From positions 120,609,001-120,673,000 of the forward strand of contig CM075673.1 in assembly GCA_037962975.1 (NCBI GenBank): a stretch of DNA of 64,000 nt, given 5' to 3'. Below are positions 47,558 to 57,648 of the stretch, in pieces. The DNA is from Clitoria ternatea (taxonomy: Eukaryota > Streptophyta > Magnoliopsida > Fabales > Fabaceae). The notes below the pieces were generated by a model that worked only from the letters and a program-made list of their open reading frames with translations, had not been told where the DNA came from and ran no database searches. Numbering within the stretch: the stretch's first letter is position 1; each line of letters begins with the position of its first letter. The position numbers and the translations under genes are program-made.

Positions 47558-47905
47558 CATGGGGTTCGGTTTGTGGCCTTGAGAAAGGACCAGCCCTACA
47601 ACCCATGTTGTCTTCGAATGGGGTTCGGTTTGTGGCCTTGAGAAAGGACCAGCCCTACAACCCATGTTGTCCTCGAATGGGGTTCGGTTTGTGGCCTTGA
47701 GAAAGGACCAGCCCTACAACCCATGTTGTCTTCGAATGGGGTTCGGTTTGTGGCCTTGAGAAAGGACCAGCCCTACAACCCATGTTGTCTTCGAATGGGG
47801 TTCGGTTTGTGGCCTTGAGAAAGGACCAGCCCTACAACCCATGTTGTCCTCGAATGGGGTTCGGTTTGTGGCCTTGAAAAAGGACCAGCCCTACAACCCA
47901 TTCCA
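47558..47905. repeat. 59-bp tandem repeat, about six copies
   Basis: The block GGGGTTCGGT recurs at 47561, 47620, 47679, 47738, 47797 and 47856, an exact 59-bp period. Copies are almost identical (a TCTTCG/TCCTCG switch is the main variation). It lies in the 3' untranslated part of the Tat element, between pol and the antisense gene. Such regions of Tat/Ogre elements are known sources of satellite DNA. Confidence 0.97.
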
Positions 47906-48238
47906 CCTCAAGGAATTACATCGTCAAAGCACACATTGTGTAATTAAGATCGTCCGTCTTGAGGGGTCTTCCTCCGTTCCTCGAGGAATTATCTCATCAA
48001 CTACAGAATGGGCAGTTGTGTTCATCCGTCCTGAAGTGTATGCGTATTAAACTACGGCTATAAATCATAACACATAAGAAAAATGAGAATGATAGGGCGG
48101 TGAAGGTGTATTCTTATTAAAATTGAAAATAGATTACACAAAGAGCATAGTTGGGGCCGTACCTCGTTAAAACCTTCTTGAGAAAACCCAATGGGAAAAA
48201 ACTCAAGTAAGGAAAAAGAGTACACGCCGTCTTACCAA

Positions 48239-51200
48239 CTAGCTGTAATACACTCGTAAGTTCTGAGTGTTCCATTTGTTGCGGATTGGAGTTCCATCAA
48301 GTTCTTCCAACCGGTATGATCCTCTTCCAGTCACCTCAGAAATTCTATAAGGACCTTCCCACGTTGGTGCTAGCTTTCCTTGGTGGGTGAACTTATTCCC
48401 TACACTGGCCTTTCTCAGAACGAGGTCTCCGGTGTTAAAAGCTCTGTACTGGACACGTTTATTATACCGGAGTGCAGCCTTTGCTTTTATTGCCTGATCT
48501 CTGACGAAAGCCTTTTCCCTTAGCTCTTGGAGGACGTCCAGTTCTGATGCTAAGTTGGCGTTATTATCTTCTGCTGAAAAATACTCAACACGAGCCGATC
48601 TTGTTTGTAACTCCACTGGGATCATCGCCTCAACCCCGTACACCAACCGGTATGGGGATTCGTTAGTTGAGGAATGAGGCGTAGTTCGGTATGCCCATAA
48701 AACATGACATAGCTGGTCAGTCCATCCTCCCTTCGCTTCTCCCAGACGCTTCTTTAACCCCTTTAGCACTTCTCGGTTAGCTACCTCTGCTTGCCTATTG
48801 GTTTGGGGACGTTCAACAGATGAAAATATCTGGATTATCCCCAGTCCTTCAAGTAAATCCGTGAACTTTTTGTCTGTAAACTGGGTGCCATTGTCAGTCA
48901 CAATCCGCCCTGGCACCCCGAACCGAGCAATGATATTTTCGTACATGAAACGTCTTGTACGTGCAGAAGTGATATGCACTACAGGTTCTGCCTCGATCCA
49001 TTTGGTGAAATAGTCTACTCCCACGATCAAGTATTTGATTCCTCCTGGCGCAGTAGGAAACGGACCCAAAATATCAAGGCCCCATTGGTAGAAAGGCCAA
49101 GGCACGGCAGATGAAGATAACTCTTGGGCCGGTGTATGGTGGAGATTGGAGAATTTTTGGCAAGCGTCGCACTTCCTCACGAAATCTGCGGAATCCTGCT
49201 TCATAGTGGGCCACCAGTATCCAGCCCTGAGGACTTTTCTCATTAGGCTTCGGCCTCCAGCGTGATGCCCACATTGCCCCTCGTGCACCTCGGTCAAAAC
49301 CGCTTGAACTTCGTCTTCTCTTAAACATGAAAGATATGGGACAGAGAATCCCCTTCTGTAGAGAACACCATCGACCATAGTAAAATATGGCAGCTCCCTC
49401 TTTACTCGTTTCCTTTCCTTCTCGTCAGTGGGAAGTTGACCATCAACAAGATAACGAATATAGGGAATGACCCAAGAATCCTCATATGGATAGCTCACCA
49501 TGACAGCATTCAGAGAAGGATACAGAGGTATACTGGGTGATGTCAAAGTGCTTTGAACCACCGTTGTTGTGCTACCAGGCTGCTTTGTACTTGCCAGTCT
49601 TGACAAGATGTCCGCTCTGGTATTTTCTTCCCTGGGCACATGCTTGAACTCTAAAACTTCAAATCTTCCCTTCAACTCATTAACACAATTCAAGTACAAT
49701 TGAAGTTGTGGTTCTTTCGTCTGGTATTCCCCTTGGATCTGCGAAATCACCAGCTGGGAATCACTGCAGAGTGTAACTGCTGATGCTCCGATGTCAATCG
49801 CTGCACGGAGACCGGCCAAGCATGCTTCATATTCAGCTTGATTGTTAGAGGTTTTGAAATTGAAACGGAGGGAAATTTCTAAGTGCACGCCGTCATCACT
49901 TTCTACCACCACACCTGCTCCACAACCTTTGCTGTTCGACGAGCCGTCGACGTAGATGGTCCAATGCGCTCGAGGGGTGTCCGGGTCCGCTCCAGTCATT
50001 TCTACTACAAAATCGGCCAACACTTGCGCCTTGATGGCTCCTCGAGGTTCATATGAAATTTCAAATTCAGACAGCTCGATAGACCACTTTATCATCCTTC
50101 CGGCGAGGTCTGGCTTGCTGAGTACTGAACGGAGTGGCAAATCCGTTCTCACCAATACTGGGTGCGCATGGAAATAAGGCCTCAGCCGTCGTGACGCCCA
50201 CACAACTGCCAGGGCGGCTTTCTTAATCTTCTGATACCTTCCTTCCGCCCCCTGAAACGTTTTACTAGTAAAATACACCGGTCTCTGCCCTTCAGGGGTT
50301 TCTTTCACCAAGGCCACACCTAGAGCTTCATCGGATATTGCCAAGTATAAGATTAACGTTTCGCCTGGGTCAGGCTTAACCAGAATTGGTGGACTCGAGA
50401 GAACGGCCTTGAGCTGCTGGAAGGCTTGCTCTTGTTCCTCTCCCCATTCAAAACTCTTATGTTTCTTCAACGCCTTATACAAGGGGAGGGACCTGTGTGC
50501 CATCTTAGGCATGAAACGAGCTAAAGCGGCCACTTTCCCATTTAATGATTGGACCTCCCTCAAACATTTAGGACTCTGCATGTCCAGGATTGCTTGACAT
50601 TTCCCAGGATTAGCCTCAATGCCTCGTTGGGTCAACATGAATCCCAAGAATTTTCCTGCTGGAACGGCGAAGGTGCACTTTAAAGGATTTAACCTCATGT
50701 TGTATTGCCGAAGCCTAGTGAAAACTTGGCGTAGATCTTCAATGTGGTCTCCTCCAGCGGGCGTTTTGGCTATGATATCATCAATATAAACTTCGACCAG
50801 CCTTGTATGCATCCCTTCAAAGACTTTGTTAATCATGCGCTGATAGGTAGCGCCGGCGTTCTTCAATCCAAAAGGCATAACGGTATAGCAGAAAACACCG
50901 CGGTCATTGATAAAGGCAGTTTTCTCCTGGTCTCCCTCCCACATCGGAATCTGGTTGTACCCCGAATAGGCATCCATGAAACTGAGATATTGGTAACCAG
51001 ATGAATCATCCACCATGCGATCGATGTTGGGCAGGGGATATGGATCTTTAGGGCAGCAACGGTTAAGATCCACATAATCTGTACACATTCTCCATTTGCC
51101 GTTAGCCTTCTGCACCATGACCACATTAGAAAGCCAAGATGAATAGCGTATCTCCCTTATAAAGCCTGCCTTCAACAACTCCTCTGTCTGCTCACAAGCC

Positions 51201-52135
51201 GCCCTCTGCTTCTCCGGTCCCAACCTCCTCTTCTTCTGGGCCACCGGTCTGGTTTCAGGATACACTGCAAGTTTGTGACAACAGAAATCAGGGTCCATCC
51301 CCGGCATGTCTGCTGCTGTCCATGCGAAAAGGTCTTTGAATTCCTGCAAAAGGGCTAATAAGCTTTGCTCCATAGCAGACTCCAGCTTATCGTTGATGTG
51401 CGTGACCTTCTCTGGGGAATCTCCCAAGACAACGTCCCTGGAACCACCATCCGGTGTGGGCTTAGATGGATTGAGTGGATCAATCTTCAATTCTGCTCTG
51501 GGGTCCAGGTCGATGAGACTGACTGATCCTGCCGCTGTTCCTCCGTCGTTCAACTTCCTCTTCTTGTTGAATGCTTCCAACTTAACCATGTTGAGGCTCA
51601 GGTTATAACAATATCGAGCCATCTCCTGATCACCGCGGAGAGAGGACACACCATTGTCCTTGTCAATGAATTTGATCAAGAGGTGAGGAGTGGATACAAT
51701 TGCTTCCATAGCGTTCAGTGTTGGACGGCCTATGATACCGTTGTACGGGGATTCCACATCAATCACCAGAATTCTTGACTTGACCGTTCTTGCACCAGGC
51801 TCCCCTTCGAAAGAAATCAAAGTGTCGAGGTATCCCTTAGTAGGTTGCTTGGCTCCGTTAAACGCTGTGAGTTCTTGTGTGTATGGTTGTAAATCTGCAT
51901 CACTGAAACCCATTCGTTTGAAACAATTATAAAAGATAACATCACAAGAACTTCCCTGATCGACGAGGATCCTCTTGACATCCTTATTGGCTATGACGGC
52001 CACAATCACTACTGCATCATCACCTCCTGGAATTGTTGGGCCGAAGTCATCATTAGTAAATGACACCGTCGGGGCTGTCACACCATCCCTGAAAGGGCGG
52101 TTATCCCTCGGTTTACCCTGGACTGACAGAATCAT
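48239..52135 (-). CDS. pol: Tat pol: protease, RT, RNase H, second RNase H, integrase (1298 aa)
   Basis: Order by residue: aspartic protease near 58 (VDQGSSCDVI), reverse transcriptase (YPLPNIDRMVD, catalytic YIDDII near 450), first RNase H near 600, second (archaeal-type) RNase H near 725 (IYVDGSSNSKGCGAG), integrase zinc region near 955 (H..CGHH...CDACQK), integrase core with WGLDILGPFP near 1017, TDNGTQF near 1080 and AEVANRE near 1113. The usual HPQTNGQAE is RPQTNRQAE here, an odd change next to the catalytic glutamate. The frame is fully open. It is in the same frame as gag, separated only by TGA at 52151-52153. Confidence 0.95.
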   Translation of the reverse strand: MILSVQGKPRDNRPFRDGVTAPTVSFTNDDFGPTIPGGDDAVVIVAVIANKDVKRILVDQGSSCDVIFYNCFKRMGFSDADLQPYTQELTAFNGAKQPTKGYLDTLISFEGEPGARTVKSRILVIDVESPYNGIIGRPTLNAMEAIVSTPHLLIKFIDKDNGVSSLRGDQEMARYCYNLSLNMVKLEAFNKKRKLNDGGTAAGSVSLIDLDPRAELKIDPLNPSKPTPDGGSRDVVLGDSPEKVTHINDKLESAMEQSLLALLQEFKDLFAWTAADMPGMDPDFCCHKLAVYPETRPVAQKKRRLGPEKQRAACEQTEELLKAGFIREIRYSSWLSNVVMVQKANGKWRMCTDYVDLNRCCPKDPYPLPNIDRMVDDSSGYQYLSFMDAYSGYNQIPMWEGDQEKTAFINDRGVFCYTVMPFGLKNAGATYQRMINKVFEGMHTRLVEVYIDDIIAKTPAGGDHIEDLRQVFTRLRQYNMRLNPLKCTFAVPAGKFLGFMLTQRGIEANPGKCQAILDMQSPKCLREVQSLNGKVAALARFMPKMAHRSLPLYKALKKHKSFEWGEEQEQAFQQLKAVLSSPPILVKPDPGETLILYLAISDEALGVALVKETPEGQRPVYFTSKTFQGAEGRYQKIKKAALAVVWASRRLRPYFHAHPVLVRTDLPLRSVLSKPDLAGRMIKWSIELSEFEISYEPRGAIKAQVLADFVVEMTGADPDTPRAHWTIYVDGSSNSKGCGAGVVVESDDGVHLEISLRFNFKTSNNQAEYEACLAGLRAAIDIGASAVTLCSDSQLVISQIQGEYQTKEPQLQLYLNCVNELKGRFEVLEFKHVPREENTRADILSRLASTKQPGSTTTVVQSTLTSPSIPLYPSLNAVMVSYPYEDSWVIPYIRYLVDGQLPTDEKERKRVKRELPYFTMVDGVLYRRGFSVPYLSCLREDEVQAVLTEVHEGQCGHHAGGRSLMRKVLRAGYWWPTMKQDSADFVRKCDACQKFSNLHHTPAQELSSSAVPWPFYQWGLDILGPFPTAPGGIKYLIVGVDYFTKWIEAEPVVHITSARTRRFMYENIIARFGVPGRIVTDNGTQFTDKKFTDLLEGLGIIQIFSSVERPQTNRQAEVANREVLKGLKKRLGEAKGGWTDQLCHVLWAYRTTPHSSTNESPYRLVYGVEAMIPVELQTRSARVEYFSAEDNNANLASELDVLQELREKAFVRDQAIKAKAALRYNKRVQYRAFNTGDLVLRKASVGNKFTHQGKLAPTWEGPYRISEVTGRGSYRLEELDGTPIRNKWNTQNLRVYYS

Positions 52136-52150
52136 CCTATGGTGATTCTT

Positions 52151-53701
52151 TCATGCTGTGATTGATGTTACTCCTCCCGCAAATCCTCCAGCTATCATCT
52201 CAATCACTTCTCGTCTGCCCTGCCTCTGCTGCTGGGGCATGTTACTTTGTTGGGCACCTTCAGCAATCACTACCCCCTTCTGCTTCTCAGCCGTAGTGAA
52301 CTTCCTTGCTGGGTTGCGTGTATTATCATCTTCATCATCAGGATCTCTATTCCTTTTCTCCATCCTGTGAGCCTCATCCATAGATTTCCCCTTAAACAAA
52401 TACTGCTTCAGCTTTCCTTCCCGAATGAGAGTTTCCACCGTATTCTTTAACGCCTTGCACTCATCAGTGTTGTGCCCTGTCTGCTCATGGAAAGTGCAGT
52501 ATTTACGTGGGTTTCCACCCCTCTTGGCTGGGACTGGCTTCCTAATACCAAAGACGTTCAGAGTTGGCCAACCAACCTCCCTCATGATTTGTGAGTGCCT
52601 GGTGTTCAACGGAGCATAGTGATCGAACGATGATACACGCCTATCTCGTGGATGCTGACGAGCGTTCACAAAGTCTTCTCTAAAGGTATGCTTCTCAGGC
52701 CTCGCTCTCTCCTTTTCTCTCCGTGGCTGCTGAGCGGGTGCGGAAGGCTTAACTCTTGTTGCAGTTGCCTCTAGATGCATCTCTATGCCCACATATTTAG
52801 AAGCTTTCCTTCGAAACTCCTCGAAGGTTGTAGGTGGGCTCTTTGCCAAAGATAGGGCAAAGGCTGAACCAGGCTGAAGAGCTTCCACTACAATATGGAG
52901 TTGTATGGCCTCCGTGAGGTTAGGGACCAAAGCAGCCTCCTTGTAAAACCTTTTCAGGAACTCCTTAAGAGTTTCAGTTTCTCCCTGCCTTATCTGGGCC
53001 AGGGTGTGAGAAGTTCTTGGGATATCCCTAGAGATGACGAAATGGCTCTCGAATGCAGCAGCCATTTCCTCCCAAGAGTCTATAGATCCTGAGGGCAAAC
53101 TTTTAAACCAGCTGAGAGCTTCCTCCGTCAACGTCCTTGGGAACATTCTGCACATGACATCTTCGTCTGCTCCCAGATACATAGCTTCATAAACATAAGC
53201 ATCCAAATGCTTAGTGGGGTCGGTCTCTCCATTATACTTCCCGATCGACAATGGCTGAGTTGTTTGCAAGTGTTTTGGGATGACAATACTCATCAACCTT
53301 CTTGAGAAAGGGACATTGAGCTTGTATGTCCCTGAAGTTATCACCGCCTGCTCCCTTCTCCTGGTACTGACTCTATCACCAGAGTCCTGCGTTTGCTCCC
53401 TCTCTTCATATGTGGGGATCTTCGAATACTGGAGGGTGGTAGATCTATCCCTCGCTGATGCGTGGTGAGCATCCTCTGCATGAGACACTACTCTGTCCCC
53501 AACTCCTCCTCTCTCTCGCCTCAACTCCATCAGCTCCTCCTTCAGTTGCCTGATAACCTCATCGCGAGGGTCACGCGTCTGCACTTGCACCATCCTCCGG
53601 GTTTGAGTTACAGGGGATTCGAAGACGAGTCTCCTCCCAGCCTGTTGATGGGTCATATCCTCCATGTGACCTTCCACGAAATCTCTCCCATCACCTTCCA
53701 T
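52151..53701 (-). CDS. gag: Tat gag, 516 aa
   Basis: Structural protein that forms the virus-like particle. It starts MEGDGRDFVEGHMEDMT and contains the gag core (GETDPTKHLDAYVYEAM, EEALSWFKSLP, TLAQIRQGETETLKEFLKRF) and the zinc motif CTFHEQTGHNTDEC. It ends SITA with TGA at 52151-52153, after which the same frame continues as KNHHRM into pol. In the older Tat copy at 12428-12957 this stop is a glutamine codon. The first ATG follows the primer-binding site by about 45 bases, so translation needs little scanning. Confidence 0.95.
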   Translation of the reverse strand: MEGDGRDFVEGHMEDMTHQQAGRRLVFESPVTQTRRMVQVQTRDPRDEVIRQLKEELMELRRERGGVGDRVVSHAEDAHHASARDRSTTLQYSKIPTYEEREQTQDSGDRVSTRRREQAVITSGTYKLNVPFSRRLMSIVIPKHLQTTQPLSIGKYNGETDPTKHLDAYVYEAMYLGADEDVMCRMFPRTLTEEALSWFKSLPSGSIDSWEEMAAAFESHFVISRDIPRTSHTLAQIRQGETETLKEFLKRFYKEAALVPNLTEAIQLHIVVEALQPGSAFALSLAKSPPTTFEEFRRKASKYVGIEMHLEATATRVKPSAPAQQPRREKERARPEKHTFREDFVNARQHPRDRRVSSFDHYAPLNTRHSQIMREVGWPTLNVFGIRKPVPAKRGGNPRKYCTFHEQTGHNTDECKALKNTVETLIREGKLKQYLFKGKSMDEAHRMEKRNRDPDDEDDNTRNPARKFTTAEKQKGVVIAEGAQQSNMPQQQRQGRREVIEMIAGGFAGGVTSITA

Positions 53702-53745
53702 TGTGACAACCTAACTTCTGCGAAAATGGGAATAACTCTATCGAG

Positions 53746-53763
53746 TCCCACTGGGCGTGCCAA
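53746..53763 (-). promoter_or_regulatory. Tat primer-binding site
   Basis: On the minus strand TGGCACGCCCAGTGGGAC starts one base after the 5' LTR. The same site occurs beside the LTRs at 14401 and, diverged, at 16717. The tRNA was not identified. Confidence 0.7.
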
Positions 53764-54566
53764 TGAACTGGTCTGGACCGGGGTCTAGGATCCGGTGCGG
53801 GACCAGCCACAAGAATGCAGGTGTTTTTAGGGTTTGCACACCGGAACAGTGTATATCCGATGTATTAATCCGGTCTCTCAGTGGGAGAGGCCGGTCTTGT
53901 TGTCGTGGAGATCCTTCACACCAACGATTCGCGTTGCAGGGGGGCGAAAGGTGGTGTCACCTGCAAAGATTCTCCGACGCTCAAGTCAGAAGAGTGTATG
54001 AACTCAATGAATACTCAAGTGAAGTAATAGTAGAATGTAAGTTAGGACAACGATACCATGCATTTGTATTGAAATATGCTACTTATAGTTGCACGTCAAA
54101 GAATGAGTCGTTGGATACAGGTGGGTCCCTTAGCTCTGATTGCGTGTATATTGTGTCAATCAAAATGGCTCGACTTTCAGAATGTGTCAGGAGGGTAGGT
54201 CAATTATCAGAGTACGATCCTCTAGGGAAAGGAGAGGATAATCACCTTTTCCGTATAATCTGCTGACATGCCCACTTACTTTCTGAGGCCATTGATGTGA
54301 CGTATTTTGCTACAAACAGTGTCTTCGTTGATAAGTTATCAGGGGCTCTTCTCTTGCTGTGAGGGAAAAGCCAACAATTATATACATGTCCTGTAACAAT
54401 GAACATAGAACCATTATGGCGAAAATGAATGATGCTGTCGCGGAGTGAGGGCGGACGGCTAGACAACGGATATCCGGTATGGTAACGTTGAACCAGGACA
54501 CCGGTTTTCCTTATATGAGGACACTCTGACGTCATAAGAATGGGGGCCGGTATCTAGACCGGATCA
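53764..54566 (-). repeat. Tat 5' LTR, 803 bp
   Basis: Partner of 42693-43495 with the same ends and only two visible substitutions. It is followed by the TACTA target duplication at 54567-54571. The promoter for gag-pol must lie here; I could not single out a TATA box with confidence. Confidence 0.97.
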
Positions 54567-55155
54567 TACTATATTAACCAAATCAAGCAAGCTAGAATAT
54601 GCAAACCATAATCAACCAATACAAATCAATCAAGAGCAATATATGAAAGTAAAAGAGTTAGGGAGAAGAGATTGCAAGCCGATTTAACGAGTTCCACCAA
54701 CCCGGTGTACGTCTCGCCTCTAAGCAACCCACTTAGAGGATTTCCACTATTGTAGATTAGAGATACAACTTTGAGTAATTGCGGCTTCCTAGTGGCCCAC
54801 ACTCAAGAACCCAATCCTCACAAGTACAAGGGTAACCCACCCAATCTCTCAATCTCACAATATTCCAAAGGTTGAACCCCAACCTTTGTAACTACTCAAC
54901 CTAGAGTGAATAACCACTCAATCCTAGAGTGAACTTTGGTGTTTGATGTTTGTGTTTACAAGCAAAAATACTCTCTCTAAAAGAGTGGATAGGCAAGTGA
55001 TAGCTTACACAAATTCTAGCTCTCAATGATGAGAGGATATACAAGTTCTAGCTCAAAGAATGATGAATATACAAGGAGTATGAAATTTCTAAGCACAAAG
55101 GTAAGTAAAGATTGATTGCCTCTTCTTGTGTATTATTGTGCTTGTGTTTTCCTTG

Positions 55156-55163
55156 CATTTATA
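55156..55163 (-). promoter_or_regulatory. SIRE-type LTR TATA box
   Basis: TATAAATG on the minus strand, also present at 63649-63656 in the other LTR. The palindrome array begins 110 bp upstream of it. Confidence 0.65.
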
Positions 55164-55272
55164 GAGCCATGGTTGAGCTGCAGAAGTTCCTAGCCGTTGC
55201 ATGTAGTGGGCATCTGAGAAAAAGATGAAAGAATGAGCTGTCTTCCCACTAAAATATGTTTTCCCACTATCG

Positions 55273-55739
55273 TAATCGATTGCGCCTCGAGCTGTAATCG
55301 ATTACATTTCGAAATTTTCAATTCAGTTCGTGCTGTAATCGATTAGCATTCACTGCCTAATCGATTAGCTTCAAGTCAGATCCCAGGTAATCGATTATAT
55401 CTTGCCCAGTAATCGATTAGCTATAGCACCTGATGCATTTAATTCATTTCTTGATTTGGTAATCGATTATGATGCTTGGGTAATCGATTAGTCATGTTCC
55501 AGTAGCTTGGTAATCGATTGGCTGAAGTCCTCTAATCGATTAGCATATGTACCTGATGCATTTAATTCAATTTTTGATGTTGGTAATCGATTAAGATACT
55601 TGGGTAATCGATTGGTCATGTTCCAGTAGCTTGGTAATCGATTGGCATTCTCCATCTAATCGATTAGCTTATGTTCCTGATGTATTTAATTCAAAACAGA
55701 AGCTGTCTAATCGATTAACTTGTACTCCCTAATCGATTA
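55273..55739. repeat. Palindrome array TAATCGATTA in SIRE-type LTR (U3)
   Basis: Sixteen palindromes start at 55273, 55295, 55336, 55358, 55388, 55410, 55460, 55481, 55511, 55533, 55584, 55605, 55635, 55657, 55708 and 55730. Intervals are 22, 41, 22, 30, 22, 50, 21, 30, 22, 51, 21, 30, 22, 51 and 22 bp. Part of the array (55460-55707) is a tandem unit of about 124 bp, so those intervals are not independent. In the 50-51 bp gaps a diverged TGATGCATTT-type palindrome sits 21 bp after the previous copy (55431, 55554, 55678). Confidence 0.95.
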
Positions 55740-56331
55740 GCTGCGAAGTTTTTCTGGTTCTGATTCTGAGTCTTTGTTTTTGCAAGAATTTCTCCAAGAG
55801 TGCTTTGTCATTATCAAAATCCTTGAACCTGTTATCATATTAAAACACATTCTCCGCTTTTTTGATGATGACAACAATGTTCATCTCTTGAGGGTTGTTA
55901 GTTTAAACAACAAGCTTATCTCTAATTTTATCTCTGTAAAAACATATCTTTTGAATTCTGCATGATCTCTTATCTCTTAACCAGATTTTTAGATAATTAT
56001 CAAGTATGCATTATCTCTTATCTCTTAAATATATCTCATTTCATTATCTCTGAAACATTTTCAAATCTCCCCCTATCTTTGGGAATCTATGCCTTTGGAG
56101 ATAATTAATCATTTAGCATTTTTAGCAGCCAAAACAGATGAACAAACAAATGAACAATTATTTCTTCTCCCCCTTTGGAATCATCAAAAATAATAAAGCA
56201 AATAGAGGTATGTATTGAAATGTAAATCTTTATTCAATTCAAATTAAGGGAAAATACATCAAAGGAAACATTGCAAAACTTATGCATAATTGAGAACATA
56301 AAACACATTAACCAAAACATGAAAAACAGAT

Positions 56332-57435
56332 TCAGTTATCCGGATTAAAGAAACGAAGCTCGGAGATTTGGTGAGAGAGCTCATCATAGCGCTGTTGCAT
56401 CATCTCAAAGTGCTGCTGCTCAGTCATTGAAAACTCTTGAAGAGAGTTCTCAAGGCGGTCGAAGCGGCGGTCAAGGTGAGCGTAGAGAGATGCGAATGGA
56501 TCAGAGGGGGCTTCCAGTGTAGGTTGTATTGTAGGAGGAGGAGGGACTGGCTCATCAGCAGGGGCTTCAAAAGGAATGTTGGCATGATAGCCTTCCATCC
56601 TTGAGTACCAAGTGCCATTCAGAAAAACAAGACCCATTTTGGTGAGGTAATGGGTGCCAATGCAAGCCTTTGGAGGCACCTTCTCCGACAGCTCTCCAGC
56701 TAAGTCTACTCCAAAATGTTTGAAGATTCTAGTGAGTAGAATGGCGTAGGGAAGCTTTTGCTGATCCTTGGCTTGGCGAATGTGGAGCTTGATCATTTGA
56801 ACCTAATTTATTTCCTTTTGGTTCTACATAGCCCACATCAAGAGGACATCATCCTCTTCTACCAGAGCATAGTTCCCACCACGGGGAACCCACATCTTGA
56901 CCTAGAAGTAATGTAGAAGGCGGTTGTTCATGGTCAAGTGGCCCACCAGCTTGTGGTTGCTTCTTGGGCGATCAGCCTTCCATAAGGATTGTCGAGCAGT
57001 GAGAGCATTAAAACCCCATTCGTCCTCAGGCTCTCCTCTGTCTAACTCTGCATCATTGAGTGGCAGAAGAGAAATTTCCGCCAACTAGGTATTTGTGAGC
57101 TTGATGGTCACATTTTTGACCTTTGATTCTATCACCCCATTGACAAGCTTGAGGTTGCAGTAAAATATCTGGATGAGTTCCGGATAGTAAAGTTCTTCCT
57201 TGAGGGTGAGGAAGGGGAAGAGGTTGTAGTGGTGGAGGCATTGAGTGAAGGTGAGGCTGTGGTTGTCAAAGGTTTCAGCAATGGTGTAGTGGGGGGTTAT
57301 GATGTCTTTTTCAGAAAAATGGTTGATGAAGTGTTGAAGGTCTCTATGGCTTGTGAAAAACCTGGAAAAATCAAGGGGATTGTTTGTTTGGGCCATTGAA
57401 GACCTTGCCCTTTTGATATTGCGTGAGGAAGACAT
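56332..57435 (-). pseudogene. Extra 3' ORF of the SIRE-type copia, broken by stops
   Basis: Downstream of pol in the same strand, where SIRE elements carry an additional (env-like) gene. It is one frame from MSSSRNIKRARSS at 57435 to the stop at 56332, broken by in-frame TAG at 57085 and 56902, TAG near 56834 and TAG or TAA near 56815, without frameshifts. The middle part (LHYF...WVPRGGNYALVEEDDVLLMWAM...LPYAILLTRIFKHFGVDL) resembles the putative plant transposon protein domain I know as PF20167. The C-terminal 80 residues look coiled-coil. No transmembrane segment or envelope-like feature is apparent. Confidence 0.75.
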
Positions 57436-57648
57436 GGTGGTGGAAGGAGAAAGGTGTAGAGGGAAGATGAAGAGAAGGAGAGAGTTCTTGAGAGAGTTTA
57501 AAGGAGAAGAGATAGTGTGATTTGAGAGAGTGAATAGATGGGTTTTTATAGGGAAAAAGTAGGTTTAGGAAGGAGAGAAAGTGATTTAATGTGAGAGGAA
57601 TACGAGCAGACCTCGGAAAACAGCATTTGACTGTCACAGACTCGAGGC

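Larger units (their letters stand above)
42693..54566 (-). mobile_element. Near-intact Tat-lineage Ty3 retrotransposon, 11.87 kb
   Basis: Complete element flanked by TACTA (42688-42692 and 54567-54571), with 803-bp LTRs at both ends, a primer-binding site, gag, pol with a second RNase H, a tandem repeat and an antisense gene. The two LTRs differ by only two substitutions that I could see, so insertion is very recent. The empty target site is present in the partner SIRE LTR at 63060-63064. The second RNase H and the antisense gene place it in the Tat lineage. Confidence 0.96.
54572..56063 (-). repeat. SIRE-type copia 3' LTR, right fragment
   Basis: Resumes the LTR cut at 42692; together about 1.69 kb. 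It matches 63065-64000 as far as the window shows, with roughly 20 differences by eye. The end at 56063 (ATTTTCA, before a minus-strand GGGGGAGA polypurine tract) is inferred, because the partner end lies outside the window. It has a minus-strand TATA box at 55156 and a palindrome array at 55273-55739, upstream of that TATA. Confidence 0.85.

Noticed and set aside
47392..48050. Several ORFs crossing the 59-bp repeats
   Set aside because: 59 is not a multiple of three, so frames change each unit; no domain and no conserved start.
55273..55739. Regularly spaced short palindromic repeats resembling a CRISPR array
   Set aside because: Repeats are only 10 bp, the gaps vary in a patterned way, there are no cas genes, and the array lies in the LTR of a plant retrotransposon.
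56166..56182. A second GGGGGAG-type tract as the true SIRE polypurine tract
   Set aside because: The tract at 56064-56075 directly follows an ATTTTCA end that gives TG...CA termini. I kept that, but the partner LTR end is outside the window, so this remains uncertain.
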